Assembly: GCF_000276665.1 (NCBI RefSeq)
Contig: NW_004955405.1
Location: 7,548,040 to 7,612,039, forward strand
Source: Chinchilla lanigera
Lineage: Eukaryota; Chordata; Mammalia; Rodentia; Chinchillidae
Direction: 5' to 3'
Length of the DNA: 64,000 nucleotides
Part shown: positions 47,038-59,880 of the stretch, piece by piece
How the letters are laid out: the number at the start of each line of letters is the position of its first letter
Numbering within the stretch: the stretch's first letter is position 1
Notes under the pieces: generated by a model
The model's database searches: none
The model's input: the letters and a program-made list of their open reading frames with translations, nothing else
Told to the model about the DNA's origin: nothing
Position numbers and translations under genes: made by a program

Positions 47038-48766
47038 CATGTGCATGGTCTACTAAAATAGTTCCTTAAGGTCATGTTTTATATATTGCAGAATGCAGCG
47101 CATGATTAATTGTAAATAAAAAATATTCTGATAGATTGAAGTATTCACGGCTACCTAATTTTCATGCAGTTTAAGACCATTTGCCTCAATTATTCTTTCA
47201 ATGATTAGCCATGATAAACTGTCTTCAGTTTCTGAAATAATTCAAAAACGTGTGACAAACTTCACCTTCTATGCAGTTGAACATATTCATATAGGAAATG
47301 ACTTGAAAATCAATTCCAAATGGTATAAAGAATCATTTCCTTTGTATCCAAGCAGTGTTGTATAATGAAAAAACTACTATAGACTAGTAGTATAGTTTAC
47401 TTTTCTCCAACAGTATAAAACTTAGGGAAATTACTGAATTCCCTATCCTTGATTTCTTCATCAAGACCCAAGTTGTAAAATGATAGAAGGATGCAGAAAG
47501 AAGCAAAGGAGAGGAGAAGCTTCTGTCTGTGTTCTCCCCAACCTGAAGGTCCTGGGGAGCTCAAGCTTTCAGACAAAACCTCACGTAGCTCCTTGGTTGA
47601 AGGGGAAGGCCGAATAATGTAGGGCTTTTTACTCCCTTAATATGTGCCTTATATAGAGGATTTCCACTTGAATTGGTTGTTACCAGTGTTGAGCATTGGA
47701 TTTCTGTGTATGCTTCCTTTGAAAAGATTGGCTGCTTTTTGAAAACCCAAAGCCCTGTACGATGTTTCAATTCAAAAGTTGTATATTATTGAGATTGCTA
47801 GTCATGGTCTCTTAGGAGTTAAAAGAGTGATCTGACTGTTTTGCTCCTCAGTTTCTCTGGCTTTTCCAGCAGCCAGGAGAAGGCCCCTTCCACAGAGACT
47901 GATACAGTGGCCTAGTTGGCCACTGAGGCAATGAAAGCCCCAATCAGAGGAACCTGGTGGCTCACTGCCTACAGTCTCTGCTTCCTGCCTTCAAATGGTC
48001 CCTGTCATCAAATGAAAACTGCAAGACACAACCTTTTTTTACTGCACTTCTATTATGTGCAAAATATTCAGAAGCTGGAGAAAAAAAAACTCCTGTGTAT
48101 ATCAGTGCATCCAAAATTACAAACTTAAGAATTGTCATATAAAGGAGAAAACATAACTTGGTAAACCTTCTAAAAATCAGTTTTACTTTACTCAGTTATC
48201 TTTGTCTTGTCCAAAGGGAAGTGGGAATGTAGTCACGCTGTGTGTAATAGTGAAATTGCTAAATTATGAAAAATCCATATTTTAACATCAAAAGGTATTT
48301 TTTTTTTTTACCGTGTCAAATACTGAATTAGACGTACTTGTCCTCAATGAACTCACTTTTTGTTAGGTACTTACTCTTACTATCCAGCGTCAGTCAATTC
48401 TCGTGCCAAAAAGAAAAAAAGAGCTCATCAGAGACAGTACAGTCGTCTTGTTTAGAGAAATGTGTGTCTTTCCAAGTCTCTGTTTTCAACTAATAACCCA
48501 AGGCTTACCCAGAAGTTCCTCTTCACCATATTCTTCTGGAAAGGAATATTTAAGAAGCTGCTCATGAATGAGGACTTTAGACACCTATCACTTACCCAGC
48601 TTTTAAGTTTCACCTATGGCAGATATTTTACTTAATGAAAAATACTTATTAAAACACAAAACTTATGTCTCTTTTTCCATAATGTTGAACCTATTAGATC
48701 AAATTAAAATGATTATCTGTGCATGGACACCTCCTGAAATCGTTTTGGCACTGTGATCTCATCAGC
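47038..48766. other. Unassigned DNA between the duplication copies
   Basis: No gene or confident repeat. Confidence 0.5.
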
Positions 48767-48910
48767 AAAATAAATCAAATCATTTCACTACCTCTATAGA
48801 CATTCCTGTTGTGTCCACCCACATGTCAGTCTCTGATTTACTCAGGACTTGTGCTTGGTTACTTAAGCGAGACTCCATCACCAAGAAAACATTACAGACC
48901 ATCACTTCAC
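48767..48910 (+). repeat. Direct duplication, copy B
   Basis: Partner of copy A at 46893-47037, about 1.9 kb away. The match ends abruptly on both sides. Confidence 0.8.
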
Positions 48911-51900
48911 GGAGAACATCAGTAGGCACTAAAGGGTTGGAAATGTGGATCCCTAATGTCATAAAGCACTCAAGCCCTTTCTATTTTTGGCCCCACATCT
49001 GTCCACATCTGTCCACAAGCAGAAAACAGTATGGGATTCTGAGTGTCACATGCGTGTCGCAGCAGGAAGAGGGCAAAAAAAGGTAAAGGCAAGACTCTAC
49101 CCAGGTAACTCAGCCCCATTGAAGTTCTTCTCTGAGGGCTACCCACAGCTTGCTTGTGTAACACCTTGGCCATAACTCACTCACATTGCCACAATTAATA
49201 GAGAAGGGGGCTGTAATTTTGTCTGAGAGCTATGCACAGGGCCAAATGAATAGCAAGATGCATGGGCAATGTTTTCTTAGAAAGGAAAGAAAGGTTATTT
49301 ACTGGTAAGCAGTTCTTTTGGATAAAGTGGTCTACCATATACTAGATGTTTTGTTTATTTTATGGTTTTATAGTTTGACCCTGTGTGGTACATGAATTAC
49401 ATAACTTCTTAACTGTGCATTCTCATAAACAGCACAACTTAATGGGTTGGCAGACCTAGATTCAACCATGTGTAGAAAAGTGTTGCTGGATGGTTTTTAA
49501 AAATGAACTGAGGCAAGGCTAACTAATTTATCTGACTTTATATTAAAATAATTTTTAAGATGGATGCTGTTACTTAGAAAACTTATTTTACTCAAGTGAT
49601 ACAGGCAGAAAGCTAAAGGCTTCCTGAGGAAATATTGTGATTCATATTATGATTCATATTATGAAGAGATTGATCTGAAAATAATATTATGCATCATGGA
49701 AAAAATAATTAGGTTTCAGTTCAGTTTCAGGGATGAATACATGGGACATCTGTAAAAGTATTTCCTGTTATGTAATTCTTATTAAATAAGAAAAAGTGAC
49801 TTTATATTTTACATCATATTTACTTCATTTCAATAAACATAAAAGATACAATTGCTGGCTTCTGAAATGATAACCACAAAATAGTAAATTTTTTAATGAA
49901 ATGCAAACCTGTTAGAAAATCAGTGGAAAATAATGGGCAATTAGAAAACCAATTTAAAATAATCAATAACCACACCTATTTGAGTATTGGTAAATCTTCT
50001 GTAATAATTAGAGTACGATGTCAGTGAACTAACTACTCACATTATAAGAAGTGTCAACTATGTGAAATGTTTTAGTGTGTGCGTGTTTAGCAATTATCTT
50101 TTTCAGTTCTTATGATAAAACTGGACTACTTGTTTCATAGGATTAACACTAGGCTACTCAGCTGTGATAAAATTGTCATAGCCGCTTTTAGATTTTTAAA
50201 ACTTTTTTCTGTACACATTTAGTTGTATTTCATAATCTCAATACAACTAAAAATATCAGCATATCTCCAAAACTTTTAAAAATATTTTTACCGTGCTACA
50301 ATTTCTGCAATAATCTTTGAACTTACGGGCAACACCAAAACTGTATGTGTACTTATATTTACTAAAATAGATTATACTTTAACTTTTAGAAGTAAATCAA
50401 ATACAGTATATCTCCTATTTAACAATCACATTCCCTTCTGGGAGAAATTTCGCAAGTTGGATTTGTGTGTAAGTCAGGTAAAGTTAGTCTTGTCCACTTC
50501 TGGCACACAGCAGGACATCCTGAGCATATCTGGGCACCACAGTGCTGAGCACTGTCAGACTTCACAGGGAGCACCCAGCAGCACAGCGGACACAAATGCT
50601 GGCAGACACATGAGCTATTGGCAAGATTTGTTCACACCTAGGAATGTTCCTAATGTGAGATCCATCCGTATCTGTGAAACTTCACATCCAGAGACCTACA
50701 GAAGTACAAAAATATGTCCAACTTTTATCAGTCTGATAGGAGAAAATATGTTTCTGCCTAATATTAATTAGAAAAAATTCTCTTTCTAATATTTTATAAT
50801 CACAATACCAGTAAAATACTACTTCAGATCCTAACACATATCCCACCCACTGTTAACTGGGATACAACTGTGACTTCCACTGTTAACTGTGACTTAGATG
50901 ATTCCTCTCAAATTATGAGAATTAGATATAGATTACAATACTATTATTGGACATTCAAAGGTCCCTGTCTTATGGTAAAGTTTGAGAGAGATAATCACGA
51001 TCTGTAACTTTAAAGAGGTCATTCTATGTTCTTACTAAAGCACGCCCTATAACAAACGCAAGCATCAACACATGGCAAATTTCCTAACACACAGAATCTC
51101 CCCCGCCTTACTTGAGATACCCCACGTCTACTAGTGCAGCCTAAAATAACTGCTGCGCCTGGCTCCTGTCTACTCTCAGGTCCTTCTTGTGGGGCAACAA
51201 AGCCAAAGCCAACAAAACAGCAAATGGCAAGCGGTGGAGAACAGCCACATGCGTGTTTATGGAAAGAAGAGAAGAAAACCCATGCCACTTTCCAAAATAT
51301 GGAAAAACCATGGATGTGTAAGTCCAAGGGCTTTTAGACAGTTTTAGGTGAAGCTGAGCCCATGGAATGTAGGGACACTCCTGGGTGCTGGTCAGCTTTT
51401 GACGGGAGAGAAAAGCAGATGCTTCTTTTGCATCTCATGGTCTCCAAGGCTTCTCCCCTTTGTCCCTTGCATTCCATTAGCCCCTGAGAGTTCATTTTAT
51501 TTAAAGTAATTATTGGGTTCTTCATCAGCTCACTGAAGACCCATTAGTTCACTTTGGGTTCACTACTTAGGACCTGTGCCCTCTCTGCTTAACTTCCTCT
51601 GTCTTCTGGCTTCAGTATCTCTGTTTGCACCGTAGCTTACAATCGTATCACTAGGCATTTCCAGTCAGTTAACTCACCAGGTGACTCTTCCTTGTTATCT
51701 AATTAAGCCGATTTTCTCAAATCATGAGAAACATTTCCAATAGATTTCTTGAAACCTAGATGTCTTATGACCCTTTGTTATCCCAGTGAAACAATCCTGG
51801 CAAAATAGGAAAAAAATGAGGACTAAAGTTCAGAGAAGAAGAAAGAATTAAAGGAGAGAGAGAAGGAAGAAGGAAGGAAGGACAGAGGGAGGGAGGAGAG

Positions 51901-52350
51901 AAATTTAGTTGTCATAAAATACATCTTACTGTACTGTTTTCCTCTATGCTACATTGTCATTGAGATGATAATGTAAAAAAGAAAAAATATTTTTTATCAC
52001 CTGCTGAAAGGTTCATGGATGATCACTCTCTAACAGGAGCAAGATTTATAAGAGAAAGCATAGAATTTTGTTTAGTATAAGTTTTGTGTCATGGGAGATT
52101 TCAGATTAGGAAGGAGCCTCTAGCAATGCTCCCTGAGATTTGTGGAGAAGGTTGGGAGCGCCTGCCCCTTTACATGCCTGATAATGCTCTTTCAAAATTG
52201 CTATTTTGCTTCACATTAAAATCCTCCAGAGAAACTTACAAGGAACAAGCCAAACTTCACACAAGTATTGAGCCTCATTCTTTTGAGACGACATCGTGTG
52301 GCTGTGCCCGTTGTAGTCACATCCTCAGCCTAAGGGCATTTCTGTCTGCT
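48911..52350. other. Unassigned DNA
   Basis: No gene. Text at 50407-50480 faintly resembles a DNA-transposon end but cannot be assigned. A purine-rich tract (GGAA/GAGA units) lies at 51838-51902. The opposite-strand frames at 51019-51337 and 52084-52359 have no recognisable domains. Confidence 0.45.
51838..51902. repeat. Purine-rich GGAA/GA tract
   Basis: Runs of GAGAGAGAAGGAAGAAGG and GGGAGGGAGGAGAG form low-complexity DNA. Confidence 0.85.
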
Positions 52351-52364
52351 GCTTTTTAACATAT

Positions 52365-52575
52365 GGTGTGCGGCCTTGCACTGAGTGCGATCAAGAACGC
52401 TCTCACCTCTACTTGTGATGAGGACTCCCCCTGTGAAGGTCTCCTCCAATAAAAAGACACTGGTTTCATTGTTTGGAAAGTCACTGGTTTAGGAATGATC
52501 CCGGAGCTCTCCTTACTTGCTGTAAGTAATAAAACTTTATTCACTCTTCCAGCTCCTGGCTGTGCTTATCAATTT
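52365..52575 (+). mobile_element. Endogenous-retrovirus LTR 3' part
   Basis: The layout 'cggagctctccttacttgctgtaagtaataaaactttattcactcttccagctcctggctgtg' has an AATAAA signal followed by an R/U5-like stretch. The left end is not defined and no internal genes follow. Confidence 0.45.
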
Positions 52576-52834
52576 TCCAAAAAGAAGAGCCCACGGCATT
52601 GAGTTACACGAAGACTGAGGGGAAATGTGTATTTCTACAGAAAGGCATGCACATCATCCGAAGACAATGTTGGATGTGATTGCCATGAGCTTGAGAACCT
52701 AGAGAAGGCTTTTTATTCCGCTTCCCCTTGTATCCTTGTGTGACCTTTCTTCCTCCTGCGCACAGTGCAGCACCCCTGTCACACGGGCATCTTCAGGGAA
52801 GAAAACATAGATAACATCAGAAGGGGACTGAGTA

Positions 52835-53240
52835 AGTCAATGGTAATCTTGACTGTCCACCTGATCAGCTTGCAAGATGCCAAGAGATTAACAGAGCCCA
52901 CTTCTGGGTGTGCCTGGCTAAGACAGGGTTGTGACTGGGAACTTAATCTGGCCCTGACCCTTTGCTCTTGGTTGTCTTGCTTGTTTCCTGGCTGCCCTGA
53001 GGTGAACAGTTTTCCTTGGTAGAGTGGGAGCAGTGGGCACAACCTATCAATTAAGGAACCGTGTTACCTGTGGATGCAGAACAGCAGCACCCAAGCCTGA
53101 CACGGGACCAACCCCAGCCTGCACCAAGGATGAATCATCTCATGAGAGAACACACCAATCCTGGGCCTGGATATCAGTCTTCAAGCACAAGATCGAGTGG
53201 ACTGATACAGACACAGAGCTAGCAAAGCTGTCTGGGGAAA
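52835..53240 (+). mobile_element. ERVL-type (MLT2/MT2-like) LTR
   Basis: The start 'tcaatggtaatcttgactgtccacctgatcagcttgc' and the later 'cacttctgggtgtgcctgg' match the head of ERVL-class LTRs ('ttaat..ttgtcaactt', 'tctgggtgtgtctg'). Frames at 52765-53356 on both strands fall in it. A piece at 53017-53047 recurs inside the L1 at 53998. Confidence 0.6.
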
Positions 53241-53820
53241 TGAGTGCAACCTGTCAATCACAAGATCCCAGGGCAAGGAAAGGACCCGTATGTAGGACAT
53301 TCCAAGCAAGAATTTATTTTTTCTCTCTCATAAAACAAAGAATAATGGTATTCTAGGAAAATATACTTGTCTTAAAGATTCTCAAATCACCTTTAGCTAT
53401 TTTTATATAGGGCAACATAGCTTACATTCTATTAATATAAGATATAATGATTTTTTTCTTTTCACTCTCACATAATTTACCTTGAATGAGAGAGTTGTCT
53501 TCAGCACATCTGGTTGCAAGACAGAGCAATGAGATGTTTATAACAAATAATGTTGCATAATGAAGCATTTCAGATACATAGAGAGTGAATCTCCATAGAG
53601 ATGAGAGCTGTAATTTATGTTTGTTCTGAAGATGGACACCTGTAATAGTCACTTTCACCCATAATAGTTATCTTCATAAAATTAACAGTGATTCATACCT
53701 ACATTTGACAATTAATCCATATTAAACTTGTGTGCTAATGTAATTTCAAATAAGTAAAAATGCTTTTTTTTCCAAGTCAAAAGCAAGTATTTTAAGAGTG
53801 TAAGACTGCCTTGACAAATG
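53241..53820. other. Unassigned DNA
   Basis: No gene or clear repeat; AT-rich. Confidence 0.45.
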
Positions 53821-53834
53821 AAAGGCAAATGTTA

Positions 53835-55733
53835 AAAGGGGATATGTATTTGGAAGAAGTGAAATTATCATTATTTGCCAATGATATGATACTCTACATA
53901 GAAAAATCCCCAAAATTCCACCAAAAGACTTGTAGATTTAATAACAAAATTCAATAGTTTAGCTGGATACAAAGTTAAAACCCAAAAATCTATAGCATGG
54001 TAGAGTGGGAGCAGTGGACACAAACTACAACTCATAAGCCTGTACAAACTCACTGAGGGAGATATTAGGGAAACCACAGCCTTCACAATAACATAAAAAA
54101 ATGAAATACTTGGGAATAAATCTAAGAAAGGAAATAAAAGATTTATATACTGAAAATCACAGTACTCTGAAAAAAAAAAAAAAAGATTGAAGAAGATTTC
54201 AGAAAATGGGAAGGTACTCCTTGCTCATGGATAGGGAGAACAAACATTATGAAAATGCCATACCCCCAAAACTATTATACAGATTTAATGTGATCCCAAT
54301 CAAAATAACATTAACATAACTCACAGATCTAGAGAAAACATTCCTAAAATTCATTTGGAACCAGAAGAGACCTAGAATAGCAAAGGCAATTGTGGACAAC
54401 AAAAACAAGCCAGGAGACATCCCAATCCCTGACTTGAAATTATACTACAAAGCTACTGTGATAAAATCAGCATAGTACTGGCCAAAAAGAAAGTCTGAGG
54501 ATCAATGAACAGAGTAGAAGATGTGAACACAAGAACAAACCCACTCAGCCACCTTATCTTTGACAAAGGGGCCAAACATATTCACTGGAAGAAAGGTAGC
54601 CTCTTTTAAAAAAAGTGCTGGGAAAACTGGCTTTCTACATGTGAAAGACTAAAACTAGAAACATGTCTATCACCATGCACTAAAGTCAAAATGTATCAAA
54701 AATTTAAAAATGAAAATGAAACACTAAATCTATTGGAAGAAAAAGTAGGTAGATATCTTGAAGACATAGGGGTAGGCAGAGAGTTCATGAACAAAAACCA
54801 AACTGCATGGGAAGTATGTCAAAGAATCAACAACTGGGATCTCATCTTATTTAAAAGCTTTTGCACATCAAAAGAAATCACCAACAGAGTGAAAAGAAAA
54901 CTCAAGAATTTGAAAATATTTTTAACTAATTGTCTCTCATACAAAGGACTTCTATCTGGAACATGTAATTTTTGTTTAAATCAGGCCCTCCAAGTTCAAA
55001 GACCCATTCCAAAAATGGGCATCTGAGATGTATACACACCTCAGATGAAGAAACACAAATGGCAAATAAATATATGAAAAAATGTTCAACTTCATTGGTC
55101 ATTTGAGAAATTCAAAGTAAAACAATGTTGAGATTCCATCTCTCCCCTGAAAGAATGGCTATTGTCAAGAATCAACCAATAACAAACGCTGAAGGTGCTG
55201 TGGGGAAAAAGAAACCCTTTTCCATTCCTGGTGGGAGTGTAGATTGGGGCAACCACTGTGGAAATAAGTGTAGACATTCCTCAGAAAACTAGGATTAGAG
55301 GTCTCATTCGACCCAGTTATTTCCCTTCTGGGTATTTTTCCAGAAGAACTGAAAATGTCATATCACAGCAATATATGTGTACCTATGTTTATAGCAGCAC
55401 AATTTGTAATAGCTAAATGTTGAAAACAACCCAAATACCCATCCACTGCGGAATGGATAAAAAAAGATGTGGTATTTTTATACAATGGAGTTTTACTCAG
55501 CTATAAAGAAAGATAACCTCAAGGCTTTTATAGGTAAATGGATGCAACAAGAGACCATACTCATAAGTGAAATAAATCAGACCCACATGTGTAAACATCA
55601 TATTGTCTCCTTATTGTAAGAAACTGAAAGTGTAACTAAGACCCAAAAGGTATAATAGATATTGTGAAAGGAAAGAAACTGCTCAAAAGCAAAGAATGAC
55701 TGCGATGGGGAAAGGAGAAAAGAAGGATGGGAT

Positions 55734-55780
<47 letters not shown>

Positions 55781-56035
55781 CACACATATCTATATATACA
55801 CACAATATAGCTATAATAATTGTACTATGAATTTCTATAGTTCATTGAAAGTAACAGTTATTGCTTATATTGTTTGATCAATTTTGCATGCCTGTATCAG
55901 TAATCTGAGCAACTACTTTGAAGATAACAATGTGCAATATAATAACCATTGTTAATTTCCTATCATCTAATTTTGAAATTCTGTATCATTTTTATTTTTT
56001 TCTCTTTACAAAAAATAGATAAATGTAATATGCAA
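53835..56035 (+). mobile_element. 5'-truncated L1 (ORF2 C-terminal part and 3' UTR)
   Basis: It begins inside the reverse-transcriptase region: translation near 53873 gives FANDMILY, where active L1 ORF2 has an FADD core, so a catalytic Asp codon is lost. It continues through the ORF2 C-terminal part; frame 54691-55026 still reads LEEKVGRYLEDIG and INNWDLILFKSF-like text. The long 3' UTR includes 'cctggtgggagtgtagattggggcaaccactgtgg', 'ctcagctataaagaa' and 'cataagtgaaataaatcaga'. Stops and frameshifts are frequent, with an A run at 54170-54184 and a (TA)n run at 55738-55777. The element is inactive. Its 3' UTR is the same family as the antisense copies at 5935 and 26970. Confidence 0.9.
55738..55777. 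repeat. (TA)n microsatellite inside L1 3' UTR
   Basis: About 40 bases of alternating TA, followed by CACACA and TATATACACACA text. Confidence 0.95.
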
Positions 56036-57740
56036 TATTAACATGAATCACACCCAATATGAGAGACTGAAGTTCCTTCTTAGTAAGCTGAATTTCAAGT
56101 ACCGTACTTAAATGTTCCAAATAGTCCACCCACAGAGTACCAAATAACAACAAAGTGCATAAACATTGAGTGAATTTTGGATTTATTTAAACAAAATTCT
56201 GAAAGGCTATTGCTTTGTCCTCAGCTGTTGCACTAGGCCACAGCCTAGAGTCACTTGTACTAGGTGTCATATTATCAAATTGACATTTTAACAATATATA
56301 TAGACCCCTAGGCAGGCTAGCTTTTCCGAAAACAGGAGATTCTCAGCAATCACGCAGAATGAGCACAGTCTGAGAGGACCCAGGAAGTGCTCTCTGCTTT
56401 AACATTTATAAGAAAGCTGACCTGGACTAATCTGATATTAACAAGTTTTCCTTTCATTACCATTATATCTCTGGGACCTTGTTGTTATTTTTGCTCCTAC
56501 TTTACAAAAACCAAGCGTTGTGTCTGGCCCCATGCAGCACTCACTCTATTCATTAAGGGAGGCAGTGGTGGATGGTAGAACAGAAACTCAAAGCCAGCTT
56601 GATATTTAAGCTAAATGTGTCATCAGTTTGTCTTGTCATTTTTAAGTTTGGGAGAGGGCTAGTGTGTGGTCATCTTTTAAAAAGACTGTGTGAGGCAGAC
56701 AAATTTGTCAAACCATAATTAAATCAGTATTTCAATGAGACTTCCCATAGCTGTGCACACTTTATGAACAAAGAAGCAATTAGAAAATCAGATATTTCCT
56801 TCTTCAATCTAAAACTTACACTTTAATGCAGTTATTGTTTGCTAATATACATTCTAAATGATAGTTATTTTAAAAGTTTTATGTGCTAGAGAGAATTGAA
56901 ACTATTACTATATATAGAAAATAGAATGCAGTTAATATCTATCTCATATATGAAATCTGGACTTAATTCTTAATTAAATACATCACATAATAGAATCTAT
57001 ACATAGGTATACCACAAAGATTTTTATATTGATATGATTTGCAAAAGTGACTATTATATAAGAAATATACTTTTTTTGAATATAAAAAATGAAAATATGT
57101 CAAAAAAGTAAAATGAACATCACGTAGAGTCTGCTCTTTGGCACAGCACTTACCTAATATATGTACTTATACAACCTAGAAATACCCACAATTCAGTATT
57201 TTATCCGGCTTTAAAATGTGTAAACGGTTATTCGTATGCTCTGTGACTGTTTAGCTAGATCCACAATCTTACTTTCATTTGTTCCATAAAATAGAACTCC
57301 ATATTCTAAAAGTAGAATTTGTTATAACAAGAGACAAAATGAAGGAAGATAATAAAATGTAGGGTTAAGATTTTCAATTCATAAGTGAGCCCATCCACAT
57401 TATTTCCTGTCCTTTAAGGTCAGTTAAGTCCAAGGGGGTGGGTGGAGAAAGCAGCTAGTAACCTGATTGTTTAGTCATCTCGTCCAGGAAGTACTTTGAT
57501 TTTGTTCTTGTTGTTTTGCTCTTATACAGTTTGCTCTAGTGAATTTAGAACAATATATATCAAATTTGAACTAAGTACATGGACAAACTTGTTTACTTCA
57601 TATTTCAAGTTCTTTTTAAAACTGTATATTTTCATACAGCATTATTTTCACATTCTAATATTTGGTTTTCTTCTTAAGTTGATTATAGTTTTTAAATATA
57701 TGAGAAACCCAAATTATAAATAAAGAGCAAACTAAAGATA
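56036..57740. other. Unassigned AT-rich DNA
   Basis: No gene or clear repeat. Confidence 0.5.
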
Positions 57741-57744
57741 GACA

Positions 57745-57880
57745 ATTGGATGTAGGGAGACAGGTCTTTCTCAAATGCGAAGGGGATCAAGAGATGGAGG
57801 GTAAGGGAAGCGAAGGAACGGGAGGAGAATGAATGAAGATGCGCACCACAAACATGTATGATCCTATATTTACATATATA
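57745..57880 (+). repeat. Possible L1 3' UTR fragment
   Basis: The G/A-rich text 'gatggagggtaagggaagcgaaggaacgggaggagaatgaatgaagat', ending near 'catgtatgatcctat', resembles the purine-rich tail of rodent L1 3' UTRs. Confidence 0.35.
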
Positions 57881-57998
57881 TTTTAACTGAGCTATACCAG
57901 AGAGAGGAGAAATCTGTCTTCATTTCTCTATAACCTGGAGATTATGTATACCTACAAGCAAATAAGACAACAATTATATACTATATAAAGAAAGGTAT

Positions 57999-58368
57999 TG
58001 TTATGGTTTATGTCTATATGTCCCCCCAATACCTCATGCGGACATGGGGCAGGCTTTTAGAGTTTGAATATGGGTGTGAGAGCTGCACCCGCCCTGGAGT
58101 GGATAGTTTGCATATGTAAGGGAGAGGAAGAAGTGCTTGAGGGCATTCCTCCTCCGCATTCCTCCCCCATCCCGCCCTGGTGGGTGCTTGCAGCTTAGCT
58201 GGGTGCTGCCACCCTGAGATGCAGCCCTCTGCCACGTGCCACTCTGCCTTAGAATCTGCCAAGTATGGACTGAAACTTCCACGAACTGTAAGCAAAATAA
58301 ACCTTTCCTTCCTTAATTTTGGGCATTAGGTATTTTGTCCCAGCAGTGAGAAAAAAGTAACCAAGACA
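57999..58368 (+). mobile_element. Solo MaLR-type LTR with perfect TSD
   Basis: A 370-bp LTR with ends TGTTATGGTTT and AACCAAGACA and an AATAAA signal at 58296-58301. A perfect 5-bp duplication (GGTAT) lies at 57994-57998 and 58369-58373. No internal region flanks it, so it is a solo LTR. The minus-strand frames at 58014-58295 lie wholly inside it. Confidence 0.93.
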
Positions 58369-58373
58369 GGTAT

Positions 58374-58885
58374 ATACAGGAAAATATGATTAATCAAAAT
58401 TACTTTAAAATAACATTTATTAATCTATGATTGAATGGATAAGTTTTCCACTTGCCTCATTAGAAAAGTAGTTTTGTAATATGATTGTAAATAGTTTACA
58501 AAGTGTTGGTCCCAACAATTAAAAAAGATAAACTACATGATTGTTAAATCTTAAAAATTAACTTTGGTTGCATATAAATTACACTAAGACATATATGTAT
58601 ATTCAGTTTATTTTTAAACAATTATAAGCCAATTGTAATTGTAATCAGTTATTTTGTATATGGCCAATTGCTAGAAGATAGTGACAGACAATTTTGGTCA
58701 CTAGATAGGAAACCAACTTTGTAAAATTCTAAGCTAAAGAGAATACACTGCCACAGTTCGGTTTAGATAATGCTGTCACTAACAGGATTTAAAATGAGAT
58801 GCACTTAATTTTATTAAGAAGAATTGTATTCATTCCGCAAATACAGAAATGCAGCTTCATAAGGATTCGAACACAGATTAGTTTC
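58374..58885. other. Unassigned AT-rich DNA
   Basis: No gene or clear repeat. Confidence 0.5.
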
Positions 58886-58889
58886 TTGT

Positions 58890-59090
58890 GCTGCTGCAGG
58901 AACCCAGGACATTGCACATAGTAAGAATATATTTCACCTCTGAACTACATCCCCAGCCAGGAAGTAGCTCTTTTACTCAAACTTATTTTTCTTCTTTCTT
59001 CCTGCTTTTTGGTACTGGGAATTGAATTCAGGGTCTTCTGCTGGCCAGGCAGGTGCTATGCCACCCGGCTACATCCTCAACCCTCAAATT
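58890..59090 (-). mobile_element. ID/tRNA-SINE-like relics, antisense
   Basis: Two reversed ID-like stretches occur. One is 'aggaacccaggacattgcacatagtaa...ctacatccccagcc' (58898-58958). The other is 'ggtactgggaattgaattcagggtcttctgctggccaggcaggtgctatgcc...' (59011-59085). Both are old and lack clear tails. Confidence 0.55.
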
Positions 59091-59164
59091 TACTTTTCAA
59101 TAATTGAAAAAAATAGATGGCTGGCAATAACCAAGAAATGAAAACTAACATTCACAGCTTTTTT

Positions 59165-59362
59165 GTGATGGGCCTATTCTGAGTTACTTTTACATATAAC
59201 AATTCATTTGATCCTCAAAAGCAGTTTTAAATTTGGTGTTGCTATTTTCCTCACTGTAGTACAGTGAAAGTGGGCACAGAAAAGTCACTTGCTCAAAGAC
59301 AGAAAGAGCAGAGTGGGATTCACAGTCAAGCCTCTGACCACAGTCCCTCTGCATCCACAGTG
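59165..59362 (-). repeat. MIR, antisense
   Basis: Reversed MIR text: 'acaattcatttgatcctcaaaagcag', then 'agaaaagtcacttgctcaaagaca' and 'gagcagagtgggattcacagtcaagcctctgacc'. Confidence 0.7.
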
Positions 59363-59364
59363 TG

Positions 59365-59670
59365 ACACACATCTAGGGGGAACTTAAGGGCTTTGGTGGG
59401 CTGGGGCTGCACCTCCATAATAGTCCCGCTAAGTCCTGCACGAAGAACAGTAAGAGAGCCCAACCCCCATGCAGCAGATCCCAGTTCCTCGCTGTGCAGT
59501 GTAAAGACCATCCACTTTCCGGAAGCAAGTTTATCTCACACCAGGCCAATAGGTGCTTAACAGTTATCCTGAGGTCACTAACCCTCACCAGAAATGAAAT
59601 GCATTCATGCATTAACAATTATACTGCAAGAGAAGCTTCAACAAGCAAAATTCACACAGCACAATGGCTC
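59365..59670. other. Unassigned DNA
   Basis: Frames at 59326-59618 (minus) and 59494-59724 (plus) overlap each other and have no family. Confidence 0.45.
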
Positions 59671-59671
59671 T

Positions 59672-59880
59672 TGAGCACTTATTTTATACCAAATGTTACC
59701 TATCACTTAATTAAACATTCCTAATTTTCAAATGATATAGGAAATATTATTATTAATATTATTCTAACATCCTTGTCAGTAAATAGTTTTAGAGATATTT
59801 AATGACTTGCTTAATTTCCTCAGAAAAGCCATAAGTTATGAACCAAAGATTCTCTGATTTGAATTCCAGATGCTCTTATT
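59672..59880 (-). repeat. Probable MIR, antisense
   Basis: 'gagcacttattttataccaaatgtta', then 'taatgacttgcttaatttcctcag' and 'gatttgaattccagatgctctta', follow the order of a reversed MIR. It is more diverged than the preceding one. Confidence 0.5.

Noticed and set aside
46820..49086. Shared peptide (SDLLRT..LLKRDSITKKTL) in frames at 46820 and 48811 as a coding signal
   Set aside because: The similarity reflects the 145-bp DNA duplication. Differences are not biased to third positions, and the frames diverge immediately outside it.
54691..55026. 111-codon frame as an independent gene
   Set aside because: It is the decayed C-terminal part of L1 ORF2, in register with L1 sequence on both sides.
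58014..58295. Minus-strand frames of 82-93 codons
   Set aside because: They lie wholly within the solo LTR 57999-58368, overlap each other in different frames and match no protein family.
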